35,486 nt of DNA from Oscillospiraceae bacterium (lineage in GTDB: Bacteria; Bacillota; Clostridia; Oscillospirales; CAG-272). Within the stretch, counting starts at the first letter, position 1; each line of letters opens with the position of its first letter. The notes under the pieces are model-generated. The model ran no database searches and was not told the DNA's origin. It was given only the letters and a program-made list of their open reading frames with translations. Shown here in pieces: positions 27,152 to 33,246 of the stretch. Location of the stretch: positions 87,808 through 123,293 of the forward strand of contig SVTY01000005.1 in assembly GCA_015063535.1 (NCBI GenBank), read 5' to 3'. The position numbers and the translations under genes are program-made.

Positions 27152-27190
27152 CTATAAATCAGCAATCCAAGCGAAGGACTACCTTTCCGT

Positions 27191-27384
27191 TTGCGCATAG
27201 CGCAACATCATTTACGGCGTAGCCGTAACATCATTGCGTTTCGACGTAAGGAGAAACAGCACATCATTTGAGGCAACGCCTCAACCTCGTTCATTTGTGC
27301 CGCAAGCGGCAATGATGTTGAGCTGATGCTCAAATGATGTTGCGTGTACCACGCAAATGATGTTGTGCCTTTCGGCACAAATGA
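27191..27384. repeat. Array of eight short hairpins with fixed 6-nt linkers
   Basis: The hairpins are at 27191-27205, 27212-27228, 27235-27261, 27268-27284, 27298-27311, 27318-27333, 27340-27356 and 27363-27380. Most have 6-7 bp stems beginning TTG or TTA and ending CAA or TAA with 3-4 nt loops, but the stem sequences differ from one another. The linkers are CATCAT at 27206, 27229 and 27262, an irregular 10-nt linker at 27285-27294, then ATGATG at 27312, 27334 and 27357 and a partial ATGA at 27381. The linker is therefore inverted between left and right halves. I do not recognise the element; it is not a CRISPR. Confidence 0.9.
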
Positions 27385-27415
27385 AAAAATCCAACTCTTA
27401 CGAGTTGGATTTTTT
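27384..27415. terminator. Terminator of the tRNA operon
   Basis: AAAAATCCAACTC (27385-27397) pairs with GAGTTGGATTTTT (27402-27414). On minus it directly follows the CCA end of tRNA-His and ends in TTTTTT. Confidence 0.92.
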
Positions 27416-27492
27416 GGGGAGAGATATGGGATTCGAACCCACGGCCTTCAGGGCCACAACCTGACGCGCTAACCAACTGCGCTAATCCCTCC
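27415..27492 (-). tRNA. tRNA-His (GTG)
   Basis: On minus the sequence folds as a cloverleaf: acceptor GAGGGAT with ATCTCTC, D arm AGCGCAGTTGGTTAGCGC, anticodon loop TTGTGGC (anticodon GTG), T arm GTGGG-TTCGAAT-CCCAT. The extra 5' G at 27492 pairs with the discriminator C, as required for tRNA-His, and CCA is encoded (27417-27415). Last gene of the tRNA operon. Confidence 0.95.
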
Positions 27493-27495
27493 GTA

Positions 27496-27572
<77 letters not shown>

Positions 27573-27579
27573 ATACTGC

Positions 27580-27609
27580 ATAAATGGCGCATCAATATGC
27601 GCCATTTAT
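27580..27609. repeat. 13-bp perfect hairpin between tRNA-Gly and tRNA-Arg
   Basis: ATAAATGGCGCAT (27580-27592) pairs exactly with 27597-27609, loop CAAT. There is no T-run, so it is more likely a processing structure in the tRNA precursor than a terminator. Confidence 0.8.
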
Positions 27610-27611
27610 GT

Positions 27612-27685
27612 TGGAGCGAGTGATGGGAATCGAACCCACGCGACCAGCTTGGAAGGCTGGGATTCTACCATTGAACTACACTCGC
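27612..27685 (-). tRNA. tRNA-Gly (TCC)
   Basis: Acceptor GCGAGTG pairs with CACTCGC, D arm TAGTTCAATGGTAGAA, anticodon loop CTTCCAA (anticodon TCC), T loop TTCGATT, encoded CCA. First gene of the tRNA operon. Confidence 0.95.
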
Positions 27686-27713
27686 ATCATTTCTGTCGGA
27701 AAACCGCTATAAT

Positions 27714-27742
27714 ATAATACCACATTCCTTTCGTTTTGTCAA
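27714..27742 (-). promoter_or_regulatory. Promoter of the tRNA operon
   Basis: On minus: TTGACA (27737-27742), a 17-bp spacer, TATTAT (27714-27719), about 20 nt before tRNA-Gly. Confidence 0.85.
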
Positions 27743-27788
27743 CCCTTTCTTGAAAAAATTTTTGATAAATTTATTTTTTTTAAATCCC

Positions 27789-27817
27789 TTGCCTATTTGC
27801 GCATTCTATGGTACAAT
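27789..27817 (+). promoter_or_regulatory. Promoter of the yqeG operon
   Basis: TTGCCT (27789-27794), a 17-bp spacer, TACAAT (27812-27817), about 30 nt of leader before ATG 27853. Confidence 0.7.
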
Positions 27818-27852
27818 ATGTATGATGACTTTTTACAGAAAAGGAAACTGCC

Positions 27853-28392
27853 ATGAAAAAGCAACGACACACCCTTCCCTATCTGCTCACCCCCGACTAT
27901 CTCTTTGATTCCTTCGATCAGGTCACGCCCGATTTTTTGGAATCCTTGGGCATTCGGGCACTGCTGATCGACATTGACAATACCCTCGCTCCCTATGAGC
28001 AGGCAGAGCCTGACGAGCGGATCAAGGCGTGGTTCGACGATCTCGCCTATTTCGGTATTCGGGCGGCTCTGATCTCCAACAATCACGCCCCCAGAGTGGA
28101 ACAGTTCAACCGCACCCTCGGTCTTCCCGCCTACGCCGATTGCGGCAAGCCAAAGAGCAAAATGCTCCTTGTCGCCATGAAGGAAATGGGCGTATTTCCC
28201 ACCGAGACGGCGGGGCTGGGCGATCAGCTTCTGACCGATACGCTGGCAGTCCACCGACTGGATATGGTATCTATCATCGTCCCACCCATCAAGGACAAGA
28301 CCACCCCCTTCTTTAAGTTCAAGCGGTGGCTGGAAAAACCCTTCCTGCACCGTTACCACAGGCTTTATACCGATGAAAGGAATCTATATTGA
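27853..28392 (+). CDS. yqeG: YqeG-family HAD phosphatase
   Basis: This encodes a 179-residue HAD-superfamily (subclass IIIA) phosphatase of the YqeG family. Motif I is LLIDIDNTLAPYE, motif II is ALISNNH, the Lys of motif III is in CGKPKSKM and motif IV is AGLGDQLLTD. The physiological substrate of this family in Firmicutes is not assigned here; relatives act on phosphatidylglycerophosphate. AAAGGAAACTGCC precedes ATG 27853. In Bacillus yqeG is near nadD/yqeK; in this window it heads a separate operon. Confidence 0.9.
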   Translation: MKKQRHTLPYLLTPDYLFDSFDQVTPDFLESLGIRALLIDIDNTLAPYEQAEPDERIKAWFDDLAYFGIRAALISNNHAPRVEQFNRTLGLPAYADCGKPKSKMLLVAMKEMGVFPTETAGLGDQLLTDTLAVHRLDMVSIIVPPIKDKTTPFFKFKRWLEKPFLHRYHRLYTDERNLY

Positions 28393-28393
28393 T

Positions 28394-29260
28394 ATGAAAA
28401 GCAAAATCGACCGTCCCACCTTCGGCCCCGGCGGAAACAGCCAATCCTTCTATGATGAGGGCTACAAATCCACCCTGCAAGCCCCCAAATGGCTTGTGCA
28501 AAAGGGGCTTGACGCCTATGAATATCAAGCGGGAAACGGGCTGACCGCAGGAGCAGAGACCCTCAAAAAGATCGGAGAGGAAGCCAAAGCACAGGGCATT
28601 CTCATGTCCCTGCACACGCCCTACTTCATTTCCCTGTCGGGGGTGGAGGAGGAAAAGCGTCTGAAGAGCATTGACTATATCTCCCGCTCCCTCCGTGCAG
28701 CAGAGGCACTGTCTGCCGACACCATCGTGATCCACACGGGCAGCGCCGCCAAGATCACACGGGAGGAAGCCATGGCGCTTGCCGCTGACACGCTGACCCG
28801 TAATTTGGAGGTCAACGGCAACACCGATATCCGCATGGGATTGGAGACCATGGGAAAGATCAATCAGCTCGGTACCTTGGAGGAGGTCCTGACCCTCTGC
28901 AAGCTGTCACCGCTCTATCATCCCGTGGTGGATTTCGGACATCTGAATGCCCGTAATTTGGGAGGATATTTCCCCGACTGCGACAGCTATCGGGCGATCT
29001 TCGACCGCATTGCCGTTACCTTGGGGGACGAGTACGCCTACAATCTTCACTGCCATTTTTCCAAGATCGAATACACGGGGGCGGGTGAGAAAAAGCACCT
29101 GACCTTTGCCGATACCGAATATGGCCCCCTGTTTGACCCCCTTGCCGAAGCCATCGTGCGGGAGGGCGTTTGCCCCCGCATCATCTGCGAATCGGCGGGT
29201 ACCATGGCAGAGGACGCCCTTGCCATGAAGGCAATGTGGCAGACGGCAAGAGGTGCGTAA
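28394..29260 (+). CDS. Endonuclease IV-like TIM-barrel protein
   Basis: This encodes 288 residues of the AP endonuclease 2/xylose isomerase-like TIM-barrel fold, closest in pattern to deoxyribonuclease IV, which cuts DNA at abasic sites. Probable zinc ligands are seen in order: SLHTPYF (His), VIHTGSA (His), LETMGK (Glu), VVDFGHLNAR (Asp and His), LHCHFSK (His) and ICESAG (Glu). The typical Nfo motif DTCHxFAAG is not exact (DFGHLNARNLGG), so the function is probable rather than sure. ATG 28394 starts one base after the yqeG stop; AAAGGA is about 12 nt upstream. An in-frame ATG at 28373 overlaps yqeG and has no ribosome site. Confidence 0.82.
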   Translation: MKSKIDRPTFGPGGNSQSFYDEGYKSTLQAPKWLVQKGLDAYEYQAGNGLTAGAETLKKIGEEAKAQGILMSLHTPYFISLSGVEEEKRLKSIDYISRSLRAAEALSADTIVIHTGSAAKITREEAMALAADTLTRNLEVNGNTDIRMGLETMGKINQLGTLEEVLTLCKLSPLYHPVVDFGHLNARNLGGYFPDCDSYRAIFDRIAVTLGDEYAYNLHCHFSKIEYTGAGEKKHLTFADTEYGPLFDPLAEAIVREGVCPRIICESAGTMAEDALAMKAMWQTARGA

Positions 29261-29261
29261 C

Positions 29262-30335
29262 ATGACACAGCTTGCACGGTTTCAAGCCGCTCTCGCCGCT
29301 TCGGAGGCGGACGGCGCCATTCTTTCCTCCGACCTGAATCGGCGGTATCTGTCGGGCTTTGACTACACCGACGGCTATCTGCTGGTTACCCCCACAGAGG
29401 CTCTCCTGCTTGCCGATTTTCGCTATATTGAGGCGGCTCGGGCACAGGTGACGGGCTTTGACGTGATCCTGCCCACAGCTACCATGACGGAGGAGATAAA
29501 AATACAGATCACCAACCGCCGTTTGCGCCGATTGCTGATTGAGGAAGCGGAGTTGTCCTATGCCGAGTTCGGTCGGCTGTCTGCGGCACTGTCCGACGTC
29601 AGCCTTTGTGCGGGGGCATCCGATCTGCTGAACAAGCAACGGATGGTAAAAACGCCGGAGGAATTGGAGAAGATCGCAAAGGCGCAGGTACTGACCGATG
29701 CGGCATTTGCCCACATCCTTCCGCTCCTCTCTCCCCGTATGACCGAACGGGAGGTGGCGTTAGAGCTGGAATTTTTCATGCGCCGAAACGGTGCGGATGG
29801 CGTTGCCTTTGATACCATCGCCGTTAGCGGTGCGGCTTCCGCCCTGCCCCACGGCGTGCCGTCCGATACGCCTCTGCGACAAGGCTTTCTGACCATGGAT
29901 TTCGGTGCCAAGCTGGACGGATACTGCTCGGATATGACCCGAACCGTGGTCATCGGGAAGGCAGATGAGGAAATGAAACGGGTATATAACACAGTTCTTG
30001 CCGCACAAGCCGCCGCACTGGACGGACTGCGGGAGGGGCTTGGCTGTCGGGAGGCGGATGCGCTTGCCCGACGGATCATTCGGGAGGCAGGCTTTGGGGC
30101 TTGCTTCGGTCACAGCCTCGGACACGGCGTGGGACTGTACATCCATGAAGCCCCCAACCTTTCTCCCCGTGCCGCAGAGAGTGCCGTCCTTACCAAAGGC
30201 AACGTGGTGACCGTTGAGCCGGGTATTTACTTGGAAGGGCAATACGGCTGTCGCATTGAGGATATGGTCGCCATCGACTACGACGGCTGCCTGCTCAATT
30301 TCACCCACAGTCCCAAAGAGTTGATGGAGATTTAG
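29262..30335 (+). CDS. Xaa-Pro aminopeptidase (M24B)
   Basis: This encodes a 357-residue metallopeptidase removing N-terminal residues next to proline. An N-terminal creatinase-like domain (1-120, with SSDLNRRYLSGFDYTDGYLL) precedes the pita-bread catalytic domain. The metal ligands are visible: D213 in TMDFGAKLDG, D224 in CSDMTRT, the His of GHSLGHGVGL near 284, E319 in TVEPGIYL and E333 in RIEDMV. ATG 29262 has AGAGGTG 6 nt before it and comes one base after the upstream stop. It ends the yqeG operon, and repeat family 2 copy A starts right after its stop. Confidence 0.95.
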   Translation: MTQLARFQAALAASEADGAILSSDLNRRYLSGFDYTDGYLLVTPTEALLLADFRYIEAARAQVTGFDVILPTATMTEEIKIQITNRRLRRLLIEEAELSYAEFGRLSAALSDVSLCAGASDLLNKQRMVKTPEELEKIAKAQVLTDAAFAHILPLLSPRMTEREVALELEFFMRRNGADGVAFDTIAVSGAASALPHGVPSDTPLRQGFLTMDFGAKLDGYCSDMTRTVVIGKADEEMKRVYNTVLAAQAAALDGLREGLGCREADALARRIIREAGFGACFGHSLGHGVGLYIHEAPNLSPRAAESAVLTKGNVVTVEPGIYLEGQYGCRIEDMVAIDYDGCLLNFTHSPKELMEI

Positions 30336-30405
30336 GATGGGGGATGCGGGATACGCCCTACTTTTCTTTTAAAAAAGAAAAGTAGGCAAAAGAAAACAAA
30401 GCAAA
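30336..30405 (+). repeat. Intergenic repeat family 2, copy A (also terminator-like)
   Basis: Directly after the aminopeptidase stop come GATG-GGGGATGCGGG, then a hairpin CCTACTTTTCTTTT (30357-30370) pairing with 30373-30386, then CAAAAGAAAACAAAGC. It is an inverted match of copy B (30775-30840) across about 40 bp. Confidence 0.88.
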
Positions 30406-30425
30406 ATAAAAATTGCTAAAAGCAG

Positions 30426-30454
30426 TTGACAGCAATAAATTATTGTGATATAAT
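30426..30454 (+). promoter_or_regulatory. Consensus promoter of the antitoxin RNA
   Basis: TTGACA (30426-30431), a 17-bp spacer, TATAAT (30449-30454): full consensus with no protein-coding frame behind it, pointing to an RNA gene starting near 30461. Confidence 0.9.
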
Positions 30455-30460
30455 AATAAC

Positions 30461-30550
30461 GGAGAGAACCGATGACGGTTGCTCCCCTGTTAACGATTAA
30501 GAATTAACCGCCTTAGATTGGGAAGTCGTAGGCGGTTAATTCTTTTTATT
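30461..30550 (+). ncRNA. Antisense RNA antitoxin of a type I toxin-antitoxin module
   Basis: The transcript predicted from the promoter at 30426 is about 85-90 nt. It begins with a hairpin (GGAG-AG-AACCG-ATGA-CGGTT-G-CTCC) and ends in a textbook terminator: GAATTAACCGCC (30501-30512) pairs with GGCGGTTAATTC (30531-30542), then TTTTTATT. Its 3' end overlaps the last codons and stop of the peptide gene on the other strand (stop at 30536-30538), so it is complementary to the 3' part of the toxin mRNA. Start and end are predicted from sequence, not measured. Confidence 0.75.
30501..30550 (+). terminator. Terminator of the antitoxin RNA, shared with toxin mRNA
   Basis: A perfect 12-bp stem with an 18-nt loop is followed by TTTTTATT on plus. 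On minus the same stem is followed by TTAATC, a weaker stop for the toxin transcript. Sharing one terminator between convergent toxin and antitoxin RNAs is known from the par/Fst class. Confidence 0.85.
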
Positions 30551-30625
30551 ATGATTATCTATGTAAGTCAAAAGTGCTATTAGGAATCCTGCGAACAGGA
30601 ATAAAAGCTCCCAAGTAACGAACAT
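30536..30625 (-). CDS. Small hydrophobic type I toxin (holin-like peptide)
   Basis: This encodes a 29-residue peptide: MFVTWELLFLF begins it, a single membrane helix AGFLIALLTYI follows, and the tail is the polar DNHNKKN. This layout (short acidic/aromatic start, one helix, basic end) matches the putative holin-like toxin peptides of Firmicutes type I systems such as TxpA/BsrG relatives; such peptides damage the membrane when overproduced. ATG 30625 lies 8 nt after GGGGAGG. An ATG two codons earlier is only 2 nt from that site. The Shine-Dalgarno is paired with CCTTCCC in a hairpin with a GAGA loop, so translation should be restricted. Longer reading frames through here (to 30737 and 30766) lack ribosome sites and I do not accept them. 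Confidence 0.8.
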   Translation of the reverse strand: MFVTWELLFLFAGFLIALLTYIDNHNKKN

Positions 30626-30660
30626 GAGCATCACCTCCCCTCTCGGGAAGGCAAAAAGAA
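30616..30660 (-). promoter_or_regulatory. Hairpin hiding the toxin ribosome site
   Basis: On minus, CCTTCCC pairs with GGGGAGG across a GAGA tetraloop (seven pairs including one G-U), which buries the Shine-Dalgarno of the toxin. Upstream, CCCG-TTTTTT-CGGG forms another small hairpin. Confidence 0.65.
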
Positions 30661-30737
30661 TCTGCATTCCCGAAAAAACGGGAAGCAACCGCCACCGTAT
30701 GGCTCTCTCCGGGTACTCCTTGTCGGGTACCGTCCAT

Positions 30738-30766
30738 ATTATACCATAATGAGTAGAAAATGTCAA
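30738..30766 (-). promoter_or_regulatory. Consensus promoter of the toxin mRNA
   Basis: On minus: TTGACA (30761-30766), a 17-bp spacer, TATAAT (30738-30743). The leader to ATG 30625 is about 105 nt, unusually long and structured for a 29-codon gene. Confidence 0.9.
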
Positions 30767-30774
30767 TGAAATTG

Positions 30775-30840
30775 TTTTGTTTTCTTTTGCCTACTTTTCT
30801 TTTTTAAAAGAAAAGTAGGACGCATCCTCAATCCCCATCC
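30775..30840 (-). repeat. Intergenic repeat family 2, copy B
   Basis: On minus, directly after the metA stop: GGATGGGGATTGAGGATGCG, then hairpin CCTACTTTTCTTTT (30790-30819 in total), then CAAAAGAAAACAAAAC. It is the inverted counterpart of copy A on the other side of the toxin-antitoxin module. Confidence 0.88.
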
Positions 30841-31758
30841 TCATTCAATCTCCTCAATATTATATGGGGTAGATTGATAGACGAAGTAATTCAGCCAATT
30901 GGAATACAGCAGATTGGCACAGCTTCGCCACTTGACGATGGGGGCTTTTGTGTCGTCATCGTTCGGGAAATAATTCTTGGGCACTTCGATGGGAAGTCCC
31001 GCATTTTTATCCCGAAAATACTCGTTTTTCAGCGTATCGGCATCATATTCCGAGTGCCCCGTGACGAAGATCTGCCGTCCTCGCTCGCTGGCGCACACAA
31101 AGACACCCGCCTCAGCAGAGCTTGCCAAGATCTTCAGCTCGGGCACCGCCTCAATATCCTCTCGGCGGCAGGTCGTATGGCGGGAATGGGGGACGACAAA
31201 GGTATCGTCAAAGCCACGGAACAGGATCGACTGCTTATGATCCAGCGTATGCTCGAACACACCAAACATCTTCTTGGGGAGCGGATACTTTTTCACGCCG
31301 TAGTGATAATACAGCCCCGCCTGCGCCCCCCAGCAGATGTGAAAGGTACTGGTCACATGAGTCTTGCTCCACTCCATAATGGCACAAAGCTCCTCCCAGT
31401 AGTCAACCTCCTCGAACGCCATCTGCTCCACGGGTGCGCCCGTAATAATCATGCCGTCGTATTTCTTGTGCTTGACCTCGTCAAAGGTCTTGTAAAACGC
31501 CAGCATGTGCTCCGCTGAGGTGTGGGTGGACTTATGCGTCGCTGTCTGCAACAGCTCCAACTCCACCTGCAAGGGCGTGTTTCCGATCAGACGGGCGATC
31601 TGTGTCTCGGTCACGATCTTCTGAGGCATCAGATTCAGCATCAAAATCTTCAGAGGACGAATGTCCTGCGTCATTGCCCTTGTCTCGGTCATCACAAAAA
31701 TATTTTCATTCAATAATACCTGCGTAGCAGGCAACAAATTTGGAATCTTGATCGGCAT
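30841..31758 (-). CDS. metA: Homoserine O-acyltransferase MetA (predicted acetyl-CoA type)
   Basis: This encodes a 305-residue MetA that acylates homoserine as the first committed step of methionine synthesis. The numbering is collinear with characterised enzymes: nucleophile C142 in [10 protein letters not shown]235 and E237 in VTGHSEYD. Residue 111 is Glu (ITGAPVEQM), which in this family marks acetyl-CoA specificity, while Gly marks succinyl-CoA. So it is best called homoserine O-acetyltransferase despite the MetA fold. ATG 31758 has AAGGAGG 7 nt upstream; the frame is open to 31836 but that part lies in repeat sequence. It follows metY on the same strand, which uses O-acetylhomoserine, so the two genes make a coherent pathway. 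Confidence 0.95.
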   Translation of the reverse strand: MPIKIPNLLPATQVLLNENIFVMTETRAMTQDIRPLKILMLNLMPQKIVTETQIARLIGNTPLQVELELLQTATHKSTHTSAEHMLAFYKTFDEVKHKKYDGMIITGAPVEQMAFEEVDYWEELCAIMEWSKTHVTSTFHICWGAQAGLYYHYGVKKYPLPKKMFGVFEHTLDHKQSILFRGFDDTFVVPHSRHTTCRREDIEAVPELKILASSAEAGVFVCASERGRQIFVTGHSEYDADTLKNEYFRDKNAGLPIEVPKNYFPNDDDTKAPIVKWRSCANLLYSNWLNYFVYQSTPYNIEEIE

Positions 31759-31794
31759 GCTCCCACCTCCTTGTGTTGTGTGTGTTTGTTTTTT

Positions 31795-31866
31795 GTGGGG
31801 CTCTGCCCCACGCCCCGCACAAGAAACTTTTTGCAAAAAGTTTCTTGTGAATCTTCAAAAACTCCC
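31795..31866 (+). repeat. Intergenic repeat family 1, copy 2
   Basis: GTGGGGC-TCT-GCCCCAC (31795-31811), CCCC block, hairpin CACAAGAAACTTTTT (31818-31832) pairing with 31835-31849, tail ATCTTCAAAAACT. It is in the metY-metA gap, next to the metA ribosome site. Confidence 0.85.
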
Positions 31867-31896
31867 AAAAATATTTATTTTAAGTTTTTTGAAATT

Positions 31897-31950
31897 CTTA
31901 AAAACTTTTTTTCAAAAAAGTTTTTAAGTGGGGATTGGGGCAACGCCCCA
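31897..31950 (-). repeat. Intergenic repeat family 1, copy 3 (inverted)
   Basis: On minus, starting 3 nt after the metY stop: TGGGGC-GTT-GCCCCA (31936-31950), ATCCCC, hairpin CTTAAAAACTTTTTT (stem arms 31897-31911 and 31914-31928). With copy 2 it forms an inverted pair of about 155 bp. Confidence 0.82.
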
Positions 31951-31953
31951 AAA

Positions 31954-33246
31954 TCATCCCATCTGCGAAGCGGCGAGAGCTTGGTCGATATCAGCGATCA
32001 GGTCGTCGCTGTTTTCGATTCCGCAAGAGAAGCGGACCAAGTCACCCGAGATACCTGCCGCAACAAGCTCCTCCTCGTTCATCTGTCTGTGCGTTGCACT
32101 GGCGGGATGCAGGCAACAGGTTCTCGCATCGGCAACGTGGGTCTCGATAGCGGCGATCTTCAGATTGCCCATGAATCTCTCGGCGGCTTCTCTTCCGCCC
32201 TTCACGCCGAAGCTGACCACGCCGCAGGTGCCGTTCGGCATATACTTCTGCGCCAGCTCATAATACCGATCTCCCTCCAAGCCGGGATAGGTCACCCATG
32301 TCACACGGGGATCGTTTTTGAGGAATTTTGCCACGGCAAGACCGTTTTCGCAATGTCTCTTCATGCGAACATGAAGGCTTTCCAAGCCAAGATTCAGCAA
32401 AAAGGCGTTCTGGGGCGCCTGAATGGCTCCGAAATCACGCATGAGCTGGGCTGTCGCTTTGGTAATGAATGCCCCCTCCAAGCCAAAACGCTCGGTATAG
32501 GTCACGCCGTGATAGCTCTCATCGGGTGTGCAAAGTCCCGCAAACTTCTCGGGGTACTTCGTCCAGTCGAACTTGCCCGAATCCACGATACAGCCGCCTA
32601 CTGCCGCACCGTGACCGTCCATATATTTGGTGGTGGAATGGGTCACGATATCGGCACCCCACTCAAAGGGACGGCAGTTGACGGGCGTGGCAAAGGTATT
32701 GTCAATAATCAGCGGCACGCCGTGGGCATGCGCCGCCTTGGCAAAGCGCTCGATATCCAATACCGTCAGGGCAGGATTGGCGATCGTCTCACCGAACACC
32801 GCCTTGGTATTCTCACGGAATGCGGCATTCAGCTCCTCATCGGTGCAATCGGGAGAAACGAAGGTAAAATCAATGCCCATTCTCTTCAGGGTCACCGCAA
32901 ACAGATTGTAGGTTCCTCCATAAATGGTGGAGCTGGCAACCACATGATCGCCGCAGGAAGCGATATTAAAGACGGCGAAGAAGCTTGCTGCCTGACCCGA
33001 CGAGGTCAGCATTGCCGCCGTTCCACCCTCCATGTCGCAGATCTTTGCCGCTACGCTGTCATTGGTCGGGTTTTGCAGACGGGTATAAAAATAGCCAGAA
33101 GCCTCCAGATCAAACAGCTTGCCCATGTCGGCACTGGATGCATACTTGAAAGTGGTGCTTTGAATGATCGGAATCTGGCGGGGCTCGCCATTCCCGGGCG
33201 TATAGCCGCCCTGCACGCATTTTGTTTCGATTTTATAATTCGACAT
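31954..33246 (-). CDS. metY: O-acetylhomoserine sulfhydrylase MetY
   Basis: This encodes a 430-residue PLP enzyme of the Cys/Met metabolism family that converts O-acetylhomoserine and sulfide to homocysteine. The PLP-binding Lys207 is in VTHSTTKYMDGHG, the family features SGYFYTRLQNPTN and SSGQAASFFAVFN are near the N-terminus, and LIIDNTFATP holds the Asp that contacts the pyridine ring. The length is the long form typical for MetY (about 430), longer than MetB/MetC. ATG 33246 has AAGGAGG 8 nt before it. It is the first gene of metY-metA; its leader is only about 40 nt and has no SAM riboswitch. Confidence 0.95.
   Translation of the reverse strand: MSNYKIETKCVQGGYTPGNGEPRQIPIIQSTTFKYASSADMGKLFDLEASGYFYTRLQNPTNDSVAAKICDMEGGTAAMLTSSGQAASFFAVFNIASCGDHVVASSTIYGGTYNLFAVTLKRMGIDFTFVSPDCTDEELNAAFRENTKAVFGETIANPALTVLDIERFAKAAHAHGVPLIIDNTFATPVNCRPFEWGADIVTHSTTKYMDGHGAAVGGCIVDSGKFDWTKYPEKFAGLCTPDESYHGVTYTERFGLEGAFITKATAQLMRDFGAIQAPQNAFLLNLGLESLHVRMKRHCENGLAVAKFLKNDPRVTWVTYPGLEGDRYYELAQKYMPNGTCGVVSFGVKGGREAAERFMGNLKIAAIETHVADARTCCLHPASATHRQMNEEELVAAGISGDLVRFSCGIENSDDLIADIDQALAASQMG

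Noticed and set aside
27191-27384. CRISPR array
   Set aside because: The constant part is only 6 nt, the variable parts are palindromes of 14-27 nt, the linker flips orientation and no cas gene is present.
26742-27384. Diversity-generating retroelement with Avd and template repeat
   Set aside because: No reverse transcriptase and no template/variable repeat pair are in the window; only the protein fold resembles Avd.
30536-30766. Longer 60-76 residue proteins through the toxin locus
   Set aside because: Their starts lie in the promoter or leader without ribosome site, whereas the 29-codon frame has GGGGAGG at correct distance and a coherent membrane-helix peptide.
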